Of a stretch of 64,000 bases of DNA, positions 54,440 through 62,924 are shown piece by piece. How positions within the stretch are numbered: position 1 is the first letter of the stretch; every line of letters begins with the position of its first letter. The position numbers were made by a program, and so were the translations under genes. The DNA is from Flavimobilis rhizosphaerae (GTDB taxonomy: Bacteria; Actinomycetota; Actinomycetes; Actinomycetales; Cellulomonadaceae). A model generated the notes under the pieces. The model had not been told where the DNA came from. It saw only the letters and a program-made list of their open reading frames with translations, and made no database searches. The stretch covers positions 1 through 64,000 of the forward strand of contig NZ_JACZDF010000004.1 in the NCBI RefSeq assembly GCF_014852685.1, in the 5' to 3' direction.

Positions 54440-55624
54440 GTGACCGCACCCACGTGGACCCACGGCGTCGACATCTCCATCACCGAGGAGATGGAGGCGC
54501 TCGGCGTCACCTACCGCGACCACGACGGCGCGCCGTGCGACCTCGTGACGCTCGCCGCCCGGGCCGGCAGCAACCTCGTCCGGCTCCGGCTCTGGGTCGA
54601 TCCCTACGACGCCGACGGCACCCCCTACCTGGGCGGCACCAACGACCTGGCGCGCACGCTCCGGCTCGCCCGCCGCGCCCGCGAGGCGGGCATGGCGGTC
54701 CAGCTCGACCTCCACTACTCCGACTTCTGGGCCGACCCCGCCAAGCAGCGCACGCCCAAGGCCTGGGCGGGGCTCGGCGCGACGGCGCTCGCGGCCAGCG
54801 TCGGGGAGTACACGCGGACGACGCTCGACGCGTTCACGGTCGCAGGGATCGCGCTGGCCAGCGTCCAGGTCGGCAACGAGATCACCAACGGCACGTGCTG
54901 GCCCGTCGCAGCGACGTCCCGCTTCGACGACCAGGCCGGCGTCTACGGCGCGGCGGACCCCGCCGCCGACGACCGCCTCGCGGGCCTCCTGCGCGCAGGC
55001 GTCGCCGCCGTCCGCGAGCACTCCGACGCCGAGGTCGTCCTCCACCTCGACCAGGGCGGCTCCGACGTCGTCGCACGCCAGTGGCTCGACCGCATGCTGC
55101 CGCGCGGCGTCGACCTCGACGTCCTCGGGCTCTCCTACTACCCGTTCTGGCACGGGTCGCTCGCCGACCTCGGAACGAACCTCGACCACCTCGCGACGAC
55201 GTACGACCTCGACCTCCTCGTCGTCGAGACCGCCTTCGCCAGGTCGGCGACGACCCCACCCGGGCACGGCTCGATGGTGCGCGAAGCCGAGATCGCCCGC
55301 ACAGGACGTGAGCCGGGGACCGACGCTCAGGCAGCCTTCCTCACCGACCTCGACGACGTCGTCGCCGCGACCCCGGGCGACCACGGCCGCGGCGTCATCT
55401 ACTGGGAGCCGGCCTGGCTCCCCGTCGACGGCTCGTCGTGGGCCTCGCCCGCAGGCATGGCGTACGCCGAGGAGGGCGACGCTGACCAGGCGGGCGTCCA
55501 GTGGTCCAACCTCGCGCTCGTCGACGAGACGGGGCACGAGGAGAGCGCGTGGCGCACCTGGACGTCCCACGTCCCCGACGCCGTCCGGGGCGCCGCGCTG
55601 CGCGCGGCGACCGTGGCGAACTAG
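54440..55624 (+). CDS. GH53 arabinogalactan endo-beta-1,4-galactanase
   Basis: 394 residues from GTG with AAGGA upstream. GH53 features are HGVDISITEEMEALGVTYRD, LVRLRLWVDPY, VQLDLHYSDFWADP, the acid/base Glu147 in VQVGNEITNG and the nucleophile Glu263 in LLVVETAF, then GRGVIYWEPAWLPV. It cleaves beta-1,4-galactan of plant pectin side chains. No signal peptide is present, so it probably acts on imported galacto-oligosaccharides, unlike secreted relatives. A LacI regulator starts 12 bp downstream. Confidence 0.93.
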   Translation: MTAPTWTHGVDISITEEMEALGVTYRDHDGAPCDLVTLAARAGSNLVRLRLWVDPYDADGTPYLGGTNDLARTLRLARRAREAGMAVQLDLHYSDFWADPAKQRTPKAWAGLGATALAASVGEYTRTTLDAFTVAGIALASVQVGNEITNGTCWPVAATSRFDDQAGVYGAADPAADDRLAGLLRAGVAAVREHSDAEVVLHLDQGGSDVVARQWLDRMLPRGVDLDVLGLSYYPFWHGSLADLGTNLDHLATTYDLDLLVVETAFARSATTPPGHGSMVREAEIARTGREPGTDAQAAFLTDLDDVVAATPGDHGRGVIYWEPAWLPVDGSSWASPAGMAYAEEGDADQAGVQWSNLALVDETGHEESAWRTWTSHVPDAVRGAALRAATVAN

Positions 55625-55635
55625 GCTCGGCGACC

Positions 55636-56664
55636 ATGAGCGACCAGGCCCGACCCAGCCACACCCCCCGTCGCCGGCCGACGATCCGCGACGTCGCCGC
55701 CGCCGCCGGAGTGTCCCGCGGAACGGTCTCACGCGTGCTCAACGGCGGCCACTGGGTGTCGCCCGACGCGCTCGCGGCCGTCCAGGAAGCGATCCGCACG
55801 ACCGGCTACCAGGCCAACCAGCATGCCCGCTCGCTCGTCACAGGACGCGCCAACTCGGTCGCGTTCCTCCTCACGGAACCCCAGCACCTGCTCTTCGAGG
55901 ACCCCAACTTCTCTGTCCTGCTGCGCGGCGCTGCCGAAGCCCTCGCAGGTCGCGAGATCCCGCTGCTCCTCATGCTCGCCTCGACGCCCGCCGAGCGGAA
56001 ACGGATCTCCGCGTACGTCGCGGCCGGGCACGTCGACGGCGTCCTCCTCATCTCCTCGCACCGCGACAACCCCATGGTTGCCGAGCTTCTCAAGCACCAG
56101 GTACCCGTCGTCGCGTGCGGTGTGCCCCTCGGGTTCGAGGGCTCCGTCGGCTACGTCGCAGCCGACGACCGCGCGGGCGCACGCACGATGACGCGCCACC
56201 TCCTTGACACGGGCCGCACGAAGGTCGCGATGATCACCGGCCCGCTCGACACGCCGGGCGGCACGCTCCGCCTCGAGGGCTACCGCGAGGCCGTCGGCGA
56301 CGCGTTCGACGAGACGCTCGTCGCCCACGGCGACTACTCGCGCGAGTCGGGCCGGCTCGCCATGGCGGAGCTCATCGAACGACGCCCTGACCTCGACGCC
56401 GTCTTCGTCGCCAACGACCTCATGGCGGCCGGCGCGCTCGTCGCGCTCCAGGCCGCAGGCAGGTCCGTGCCCGATGATGTCGCGGTCGGCGGCTTCGACG
56501 ACTCCGGTGTCGCGGCGGCGCTCCACCCGGCGCTGACGACGATGCGCCAACCCTTCGAGCGGATCAGCGCCGAGATGGTGCGGCTCCTGCTCGAGACGGT
56601 CGAGGGGGCAGAGCCTGCGGCGGTGACCCTGCAGACGACGCTCGTCCGACGCGCGTCGACCTGA
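55636..56664 (+). CDS. LacI-family transcriptional regulator
   Basis: 342 residues. The N-terminal helix-turn-helix and hinge are TIRDVAAAAGVSRGTVSRVL, then YQANQHARSLVTGRANSVAF. A periplasmic-binding-type sensor domain follows (VDGVLLISSHRDNPMVAELL, VFVANDLMAAGALVALQAAG, DDVAVGGFDDSGVAAALHPA). It probably represses galactan or oligosaccharide use genes, given its position 12 bp after GH53. The palindrome at 54263-54278 is a candidate operator. Confidence 0.93.
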   Translation: MSDQARPSHTPRRRPTIRDVAAAAGVSRGTVSRVLNGGHWVSPDALAAVQEAIRTTGYQANQHARSLVTGRANSVAFLLTEPQHLLFEDPNFSVLLRGAAEALAGREIPLLLMLASTPAERKRISAYVAAGHVDGVLLISSHRDNPMVAELLKHQVPVVACGVPLGFEGSVGYVAADDRAGARTMTRHLLDTGRTKVAMITGPLDTPGGTLRLEGYREAVGDAFDETLVAHGDYSRESGRLAMAELIERRPDLDAVFVANDLMAAGALVALQAAGRSVPDDVAVGGFDDSGVAAALHPALTTMRQPFERISAEMVRLLLETVEGAEPAAVTLQTTLVRRAST

Positions 56665-56670
56665 GCCTGC

Positions 56671-57504
56671 TCAGAGCACGAGGAGGGGCCGCCCCGTCCG
56701 GGGGTGCGTGAGGATGTCGGGGCGCACGCCCCAGACCGCCTCGACGACGTCGGGCACGAGGACGTCCTCGACAGGGCCCTCGGCAAGGACACGACCATGG
56801 TCGAGCACGACGACGTGGTCGCACCACGCTGCCGCGAGCGTGAGGTCGTGAAGAGCGGTGAGGACCGTCGTGCCGTCGGCCGCGAGCCCGGCGAGGAGTG
56901 TGAGGAGCTCGCGCTGCGCCGCGACGTCGAGGTGGTTCGTCGGCTCGTCGAGCAGCAGGAGGCGGGGCTCCTGCGCGAGCGCGCGGGCGACGTGGGCGCG
57001 CTGGCGCTCGCCGCCGGAGAGCGTCGCGAGGTCCCGATCAGCGAGCTCGGTCGCGCCCGCGCGTGCGAGCGCCGTGCGCACCGCGACGCGATCGGAGGTG
57101 CTCGGCGGCGAGAACCATCCACGGTGGGGGAGGCGCCCGAGCTCGGTCGCGTCCGCCACGGTGAGGCTCCGGTCGGCGCTCGCGTCCTGCTCGACGAACG
57201 CCGCGATGCGAGCCCGCTCACGGCGACCGAGCGTCGTGAGGTCTGCCCCGTCGAACGACGCGGACCCAGCCTCGGCGCGTGTCGCCCCCGCGACGAGCCT
57301 CAGGAGCGAGGACTTGCCTGAACCGTTGGGTCCCAGAAGACCCGTGACGGCACCCGACGGCGCGCGGAACGAGACACCGTCGACGACACGCCGGCCCGCG
57401 ACCGACCATGCGAGGTCGCGTGCGACGAGGCCGCGCGGGGCGGTGGACGTTGTTGCTCGGGGTGTCGTTGTCGCTACGCGTTCCGGCGCGGATCTGCGCC
57501 TCAT
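56671..57504 (-). CDS. FecCD-type ABC transporter ATP-binding protein (candidate F420-0 importer)
   Basis: 277 residues. Walker A LLGPNGSGKSSLLR, Q loop AFVEQDASADRSL, signature LSGGERQRAHVARAL, Walker B LLLLDEPTNHLDV and H loop VLTALHD: a FepC/BtuD-like subunit for cofactors or metal chelates. It ends a three-gene unit (binding protein, permease, ATPase) with ATGA overlaps. Gene order and the binding protein resemble the proposed actinobacterial F420-0 uptake cassette. Its end lies 6 bp from the convergent lacI stop. Confidence 0.88.
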   Translation of the reverse strand: MRRRSAPERVATTTPRATTSTAPRGLVARDLAWSVAGRRVVDGVSFRAPSGAVTGLLGPNGSGKSSLLRLVAGATRAEAGSASFDGADLTTLGRRERARIAAFVEQDASADRSLTVADATELGRLPHRGWFSPPSTSDRVAVRTALARAGATELADRDLATLSGGERQRAHVARALAQEPRLLLLDEPTNHLDVAAQRELLTLLAGLAADGTTVLTALHDLTLAAAWCDHVVVLDHGRVLAEGPVEDVLVPDVVEAVWGVRPDILTHPRTGRPLLVL

Positions 57505-58622
57505 GTGAGCGACCTCCGGGTGCGGTGAAGCAGCCACGCGAACGCGGGCGCGCCGAGGGCGGCGGTGACGACGCCGACGGGCAGCTCGCGCGGCTCGAAC
57601 GCGGTGCGGGCGAGCGTGTCGGCGAGGACGAGGACGATCGCGCCGGCGACGGCCGAGACGGGCAGGACCGCCCGGTGACGTGACCCGACGATGGCGCGCA
57701 CGGCGTGGGGCAGGACGAGTCCGACGAAGCCGATCGACCCGGAGACGGACACGAGCGCACCCGTGAGGAGCGCGACCGCCCCGAGCAGGCCCCACCGGAC
57801 GCGCTCGACGGGCACACCGAGTGCCGAGGCCGCGTGGTCGCCGAAGGTCATCGCGTCGAGGACGTTGCCTGCGGCAGCGAGCGGCACGCCGAGGACGAGC
57901 AGGGCGACGCCGGCGATCGCGACCGAGCTCCACCCGGCACCTGCGACGGAGCCCATGAGCCAGGTGAGGACCTCGCGGTAGGAGTCGCCCTCGGCGGACC
58001 AGAAGATCACGAGGCTCGTCGCGGCGGCAGCGAGCTGGCTCACGGCGAGCCCCGCGAGGACCGTCCTCGTCGGGGTGAGGGCGCCGAGCGTCCCCGCGAG
58101 AGCGAGCGACGCGACGAGCGCCAGGCCGGCGCCCGCGAAGGCTGCGACGGGCAGCAGGACAGTGAGGCCGAGCAGGAGGACGCTCACCGCGCCGAGGCTT
58201 GCCCCCGACGAGAGGCCGAGCAGGTACGGGTCGGCGAGCGGGTTGCGTGTGAGGGCCTGCATGACGACGCCGCACACGGCGAGCCCGGCCCCGACGGCAG
58301 CCGCGGTGAGAGCCCGCGGGAGGCGGCCTTCCCAGACGATCGCGTCACGCAGCGTCGAGAGCGTCGCCTCGCCTCCGAGCATGTGATGGCGCACCGATGA
58401 CCACACCTCGGCCGGGGTGAGTGCGGCCGGACCCACGAGCACCGCGACGAGCAGCGCGAGCACCAGCACTGCGAGCCCGATGGCGACAAGGAGCCAGGTG
58501 CGTGTGGTAGCTCGATCCCTGTGCGCGGCGGGGCGCCCCTCGTGCGCGGGAACGTCTGCAGCCGGTCCAGGCGCGACCCGAGTCGATGTTCGGGAGGCCA
58601 GGGCTGGACGAGCGTTCGTCAT
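57501..58622 (-). CDS. FecCD-type ABC transporter permease (candidate F420-0 importer)
   Basis: 373 residues with about ten membrane helices, beginning WLLVAIGLAVLVLALLVAVL. FecCD family marks are WEGRLPRALTAAAVGAGLAV, GVVMQALTRNPLADPYLLGL and SSGASLGA, then GSIGFVGLVLPHAVRAIVGS (the ATPase-contact loop). It forms a homodimeric channel for a bulky cofactor or chelate. ATGA overlaps with both neighbours show translational coupling. The N-terminal 40 residues are cytosolic and Arg/Ala-rich. Confidence 0.9.
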   Translation of the reverse strand: MTNARPALASRTSTRVAPGPAADVPAHEGRPAAHRDRATTRTWLLVAIGLAVLVLALLVAVLVGPAALTPAEVWSSVRHHMLGGEATLSTLRDAIVWEGRLPRALTAAAVGAGLAVCGVVMQALTRNPLADPYLLGLSSGASLGAVSVLLLGLTVLLPVAAFAGAGLALVASLALAGTLGALTPTRTVLAGLAVSQLAAAATSLVIFWSAEGDSYREVLTWLMGSVAGAGWSSVAIAGVALLVLGVPLAAAGNVLDAMTFGDHAASALGVPVERVRWGLLGAVALLTGALVSVSGSIGFVGLVLPHAVRAIVGSRHRAVLPVSAVAGAIVLVLADTLARTAFEPRELPVGVVTAALGAPAFAWLLHRTRRSLT

Positions 58623-59644
58623 CGGGGGGCGATCTCGAGGTGTCCGATGTCAGTCGCGAGCTGAGCAGCCGCGGCCACGGTGCGGACCCCGGCCTCGGTC
58701 GCGGGGAACGGGACGACGACGTAGGAAGCGCTCCGCACTGCGCGCAGCTGCTTCGTCACGGGGCCCGCCGCAAGGAGGGCCTTCTTCTTCTCGGCGCTGT
58801 TCCACGGGGAGTCGACGAGGACGATGACGTCCGGGTCGGCCTCGGTGACGGCCTCCCAGGACATCGGGCCCCAGGCGTCGTCGATGGCCGAGCCGATGTT
58901 CGTGAGCCCTGCGGTCGTCATGACGAGTTGGGGTGCGCCGGTGCCGCCGCCGACGTACGGGGTGTCGGACCCCGACGAGAACCACAGTGCGCTGAGGCCG
59001 CGGTCGTCGGGCTTGATCGAGTCGAGGGCGCTGCGCTGCTCGGCGACGAGTGCCGCGGCTTCCGGCACGCGATCGACGACGGACCCGACGAGCGTGATCT
59101 CGTCAAACACCGTCTCGAACGTCAGCGGCTTCGGTGCGTAGGGGGCTGCCTTGCAGGCCGACGGCGCGACGAGGGTGCGGACGCCGAGCTTCTCGAGGTC
59201 GGCCCGCTCGCCTGCTCCCTCGGCGGAGAAGTTCGACTCCCACCCTGCGTACACGAGGTCGGGCTCCGCCTCGAGGACGACCTCGTGGCTCGGAACCTTC
59301 TCGGCGAGCACCGGGATCGCAGCGGCTTGAGCGGTCCACGGCTCGGGTGCCGGACCGTCAGGGTAGGCGGTGCCGATGATCGACCCGCCGGCGCCGAGTG
59401 CCAGGAGCATCTCGGTCGTCGCCGACTTGATCGTGAGGATCCTCTCGGGCCGTCGAGCGAACGTCACCTCGGTCCCGCAGTTGTCGATCGTCAGCGGGTA
59501 CGTCGTCGCGCCGGGGGCTGCGGACGAGGTGACGGTCGTCGTCGGGCCGGGTGCGGGGACCTGGGCGTCCGACTGGCTGCACGCCGCGAGCATGAGCGCG
59601 GTCGTCGCGAGGGTGGCGGCAAGGACGGACGTCGAGCGGGTCAC
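58619..59644 (-). CDS. Substrate-binding lipoprotein, candidate F420-0-binding protein
   Basis: 341 residues from GTG. Lipobox LMLAAC, then YPLTIDNCGTEVTFARRPER, KSATTEMLLALGAGGSIIGT, EAEPDLVYAGWESNFSAEGA and PYVGGGTGAPQLVMTTAG form a class III (BtuF/FhuD-like) fold. The NCGTEVTF start and VYAGWESNFS segment are those I associate with the TIGRFAM F420-0 ABC binding protein (TIGR03868). Siderophore or cobalamin uptake is the alternative; no B12 riboswitch is seen in the 215 bp upstream. First gene of its operon. Confidence 0.8.
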   Translation of the reverse strand: MTRSTSVLAATLATTALMLAACSQSDAQVPAPGPTTTVTSSAAPGATTYPLTIDNCGTEVTFARRPERILTIKSATTEMLLALGAGGSIIGTAYPDGPAPEPWTAQAAAIPVLAEKVPSHEVVLEAEPDLVYAGWESNFSAEGAGERADLEKLGVRTLVAPSACKAAPYAPKPLTFETVFDEITLVGSVVDRVPEAAALVAEQRSALDSIKPDDRGLSALWFSSGSDTPYVGGGTGAPQLVMTTAGLTNIGSAIDDAWGPMSWEAVTEADPDVIVLVDSPWNSAEKKKALLAAGPVTKQLRAVRSASYVVVPFPATEAGVRTVAAAAQLATDIGHLEIAPR

Positions 59645-59859
59645 AGGATCTCCGAGGGGGACGGCACGTGGGCGCACACCCGTGTGGACGCGCGGGGACG
59701 CCGCACGCGACCGTGCGGGCGCCGCGGTGGTGGCGCATGGCGGTGGGACGGGCGCGCGAGGGGCGCCCACGACCGACGGCCCAGAGCGGGACCGCGCCGC
59801 CCGGTGACTCGGAGCCGGGCGGGTCGGCCCCCAGGATACCGCTGCGCGCGCGGTGCGGA

Positions 59860-60678
59860 TCAGCTCCCGGCGCCGAGCTCGAGGTCGCGTTCGATCGTTG
59901 CGCTCACGGAGTCGACGACGGTCGAGACGAAGCCGCCGTCCTCGAGCGCCATGAGTCCCGCGATCGTCGTGCCGCCGGGGGAGCAGACCTTGTCGACGAG
60001 CGTCCACGGGTGCTCGCCCGACTCGAGGATCATCTGGGCTGATCCGAGCACGGTCTGAGCGGCGATGCGGGTCGCGAGAGCCTTCGGCATGCCTGCCTTG
60101 AGCGCGCCGCGTGCGAGCGCGTCGATGAAGAGGAAAGCGTAGGCGGGGGCCGAGCCGGCGATCGCGGTGAACGTCGAGAAGGACGACTCTGGCAGCTCGA
60201 TCGCGTCGCCGACCGCGCGGAACAGGTCGACGACCTCCGCGACCTGCGCCGCGGACGCGACGGAGTTGCCCGCGACGGCGGCCATGCCTGCGCCGATCTG
60301 CGCGTTGACGTTCGGCATGACGCGGACGACGGGCTGCGCGGCGCCGTGCTCGCCGAGGAGCGACGCGATGCGTGCGAGCGAGGTGCCTGCGGCGATCGAG
60401 ATGACGAGCGTCCCGTTCTCGGCGAGCGCTGGCGCGAGCGGCGGCAGGACCGCGCTGAAGACCTGTGGCTTGATCGCGAGGACAACCGTGTCGACGGCGT
60501 CGACGAGCGCCTCGTTCGAGTCTGCGACGCGCACGCCGAGCGAGGCCGCGAGTGCAGCCGAGGCCGCACCGTGCGGGTCGTGCACCACGACGTCCTCCGG
60601 GGTGACGACGCCGCGCTCGATGATGCCCGCGACGATCGCGGACGCCATCGTGCCTGCACCGATGAAACCGATGGTCAT
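59860..60678 (-). CDS. proC: Pyrroline-5-carboxylate reductase
   Basis: 272 residues. The Rossmann start is MTIGFIGAGTMASAIVAGII. Then LAIKPQVFSAVLPPL, RVMPNVNAQIGAG and the C-terminal signature DKVCSPGGTTIAGLMALEDG. It reduces P5C to proline with NADPH in the cytosol. Normal family length. It is separated from the F420-type transporter genes by 215 bp and diverges from the phosphatase-SDR fusion. Confidence 0.95.
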   Translation of the reverse strand: MTIGFIGAGTMASAIVAGIIERGVVTPEDVVVHDPHGAASAALAASLGVRVADSNEALVDAVDTVVLAIKPQVFSAVLPPLAPALAENGTLVISIAAGTSLARIASLLGEHGAAQPVVRVMPNVNAQIGAGMAAVAGNSVASAAQVAEVVDLFRAVGDAIELPESSFSTFTAIAGSAPAYAFLFIDALARGALKAGMPKALATRIAAQTVLGSAQMILESGEHPWTLVDKVCSPGGTTIAGLMALEDGGFVSTVVDSVSATIERDLELGAGS

Positions 60679-60790
60679 GTTGTCGCCCCTCCGAGATGTC
60701 GTGCGGCGGATGCCGCGGGACCCAGCCTAGGTGCACGCCAGAAGGGCGGGGCCCCTGGCGTGGCGTCCGATGTTCGTCGGTGGTGCGACC

Positions 60791-62197
60791 ATGGATGTCA
60801 TGAGCGAGGTTCCTGCGTCAGTCCTGTTCGTCTGCAACCGCAACGGTGGCAAGTCACCGATGGCCGAGGGGCTCGCCCGGGCATTCGCTCCCGGGGCGAC
60901 CTTCGTCTCGGCAGGGACGCAGCCCGGGGACTCGCTCAACGCTGAGTCCGTCGCGGCGCTCGCCGAGGTCGGCGTCGACATGTCCGAGCACACGCCGCAG
61001 CAGATCACCGACGAGATGATCGCGGCGGCGGACGTCGTCGTCGTCCTCGGAGAGCAGGCCGACGTCGTGACGCACGACGGCACGCCCGTCGTGCGGTGGG
61101 TGCTCGACGAGCCCTCCGAGCGTGGGGTCGTCGGCATGGAGCGGATGCGCCTCGTGCGTGACGAGATCGCCGGACGCGTCCGTGACCTGCTCAGCGACCA
61201 TGCCGGCGAGGCTCCTGCGCGCCCCGCCAACCCCTACGACGTCGACCCCGAGACCAGCGCCGATCTCCGCATTGCTGACGCAGCCACTCCGGTCGGCATC
61301 GAGTCCGTCGCCGACGGCCGGTCCGTCCCCCTGCCTGCTGCGACCGCGGACGAGACCGCTGACGATCTGCACGACGAGCACCTCGACGACACGATCGAGC
61401 GGCTCCCGACGCGTGCCGGGCGGCGGCGCGCGTCCCGCCCGGCCCCGCCGCGGCTGCGTGCCGTCGTCACGGGAGCGTCCTCGGGCATCGGGCGCGCGAC
61501 GGTCGAGCTGCTGCGAGCCGCGGGCTGGGAAGTCTTCGCCCTGGCACGCCGGGCCGACAGGCTCAGCGAGCTGGCGACACGCACGGGCGCGACCGCAGTT
61601 GTGTGCGACGTCACCGACGACGCGTCGGTCGCTGCGGCCGTCGCGCGCGTGACGGCCGACGGCCCGCTCAACGCGGTCGTCAACGTCGCCGGCGGCGCGC
61701 TCGGCACGGACTCCGTCGCGGACGCCGACCTCGACCGGTGGCGTCGCATGTACGAGACGAACGTCCTCGGCACGCTGCGCCTCACGCGCGCGCTGCTGCC
61801 GTCGCTGCGCGAGTCGGGCCGCGGGGACGTTGTCGTCCTCACGTCGACGGCTGCGCACGACACGTACCCGGGCGGTGCCGGGTACGTCGCGGCGAAGCAC
61901 GCCGAGCGCGTCATCGCAAGCACCCTGCGGCTCGAGCTCGTCGGTGAGCCGGTGCGAGTCATCGAGATCGCCCCTGGCATGGTCGCGACCGAGGAGTTCT
62001 CGCTCGTGCGGTATGACGGCGACGCCGAGAAGGCGGCCGCCGTCTATGCCGGCGTTGATTCGCCGCTCGTCGCGGAGGACGTCGCCGACGCGATCGTGTG
62101 GACGCTCACGCGGCCTCACCACGTCAACATCGACTCGATGATCATCCGGCCGCGCGCCCAGGCGTCGAACACTCTCGTCGCGCGCCGCGAGGCCTGA
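60791..62197 (+). CDS. Fusion of an arsenate-reductase-like LMW phosphatase and a short-chain dehydrogenase
   Basis: 469 residues in one uninterrupted frame (a second ATG three codons in). Residues 8-135 form a low-molecular-weight phosphatase/ArsC domain with loop C15-N-R-N-G-G-K-S22; Lys instead of the usual loop Arg is shared with mycothiol-dependent actinobacterial arsenate reductases. A 75-residue acidic linker follows. Residues 220-469 are an SDR: TGASSGIG (227-234), NVAGGALG and Y365-VAA-K369. One protein joining thiol-type oxyanion reduction to NAD(P)H chemistry is unusual. A terminator hairpin follows. Substrates unknown. Confidence 0.85.
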   Translation: MDVMSEVPASVLFVCNRNGGKSPMAEGLARAFAPGATFVSAGTQPGDSLNAESVAALAEVGVDMSEHTPQQITDEMIAAADVVVVLGEQADVVTHDGTPVVRWVLDEPSERGVVGMERMRLVRDEIAGRVRDLLSDHAGEAPARPANPYDVDPETSADLRIADAATPVGIESVADGRSVPLPAATADETADDLHDEHLDDTIERLPTRAGRRRASRPAPPRLRAVVTGASSGIGRATVELLRAAGWEVFALARRADRLSELATRTGATAVVCDVTDDASVAAAVARVTADGPLNAVVNVAGGALGTDSVADADLDRWRRMYETNVLGTLRLTRALLPSLRESGRGDVVVLTSTAAHDTYPGGAGYVAAKHAERVIASTLRLELVGEPVRVIEIAPGMVATEEFSLVRYDGDAEKAAAVYAGVDSPLVAEDVADAIVWTLTRPHHVNIDSMIIRPRAQASNTLVARREA

Positions 62198-62303
62198 GCC
62201 CCCGGGGCCGCGTGCGCGGTCTCACCATCCGGGACAGGTGGGGGTGCGGGTTCACGCGGCCGACGTTCCCGGGCACGCTCGTCCCATGAGCCACGACCGC
62301 CGG

Positions 62304-62335
62304 ACGACGACGCAGCGAATGCGCTGCGTCGTCGT
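62304..62335 (+). terminator. Terminator after the phosphatase-SDR fusion
   Basis: ACGACGACGCAGCG (62304-62317) pairs perfectly with CGCTGCGTCGTCGT (62322-62335) across an AATG loop, about 105 nt after the stop. Confidence 0.8.
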
Positions 62336-62433
62336 GCCCGCGGCGGCCCCGGTGACCCTCGCCGGTGCGTGCTGTCGCTGTCGCTGACGACACGACCCCA
62401 GCACACCGCACCCGCACGCTCCGAGGACCCGCC

Positions 62434-62652
62434 ATGCTCACGACCTTCCTGCCCCTGCACTCCGACGCAGCACGCCCGTCGGCCGCCGTCGGCGGAGCAC
62501 GCACCGCGCCCGCGCCTGGCCTGCGCGCCCGCCGCGGCACGCCGTCCGACGACCTCGTCCGCTCGCTCTTCGGCCCCTGGGTCGCGACCGTCGAGGAGCT
62601 CGTCGCGAGGGACATCGCCGCGTTCACGACGCGCCGCCTCGCCCGGCCCTGA
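62434..62652 (+). CDS. Small hypothetical protein, 72 aa
   Basis: MLTTFLPLHSDAARPSAAVG starts 7 nt after a GAGG. It has an Ala/Arg/Pro-rich first half and an amphipathic C-terminal helix (WVATVEELVARDIAAFTTRR). No family recognised. It lies between a terminator and the ileS T-box and reads in the same direction as ileS. Composition is consistent with a real gene but support is modest. Confidence 0.4.
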   Translation: MLTTFLPLHSDAARPSAAVGGARTAPAPGLRARRGTPSDDLVRSLFGPWVATVEELVARDIAAFTTRRLARP

Positions 62653-62689
62653 CCTCCGCGCACGGCTCGCGTGCCGAGCCTCGGCCCGG

Positions 62690-62910
62690 GAGGGTACGAT
62701 GGAGTGCACAGGCGTCGACCCGGCCATCACCGGTGAGCCTCCGGAAGAACGGGCCCCGTGAGGGGCCTCAGTAGAACCGGACGGGAGCGGCCCGTGACAG
62801 CCGGTCGAGCGGACCTCGTCGCACCCTCAGGGGCGCGGCGCGGTCAAGCGGGGTGGTACCGCGGCGGAGACGTCGTCCCTGCAGCACTTGCAGCAGCACG
62901 CGACCACCCG
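62690..62910 (+). promoter_or_regulatory. Ile-specific T-box leader of ileS (translational type)
   Basis: A TACGAT -10-like hexamer (62695-62700) starts the leader. CCATCACCGG holds the specifier ATC (62726-62728), followed by GGTGAGCCTCCGGAAGAAC and AGTAGAACCGGACGGG, blocks typical of the ultrashort stem-I T-boxes before actinobacterial ileS. The T-box core GGGTGGTACCGCGG is at 62851-62864; its TGG pairs with the CCA end of uncharged tRNA-Ile. The ileS ribosome site (AGGAG, 62912-62916) lies 48 nt further on and is the likely controlled element, so uncharged tRNA should permit translation. Confidence 0.9.
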
Positions 62911-62924
62911 CAGGAGAGCTCGTC

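Noticed and set aside
59645-59859. Possible cobalamin riboswitch upstream of the FecCD-type binding protein
   Set aside because: No B12 box or other conserved riboswitch blocks found on the coding strand; only general GC-rich inverted repeats.
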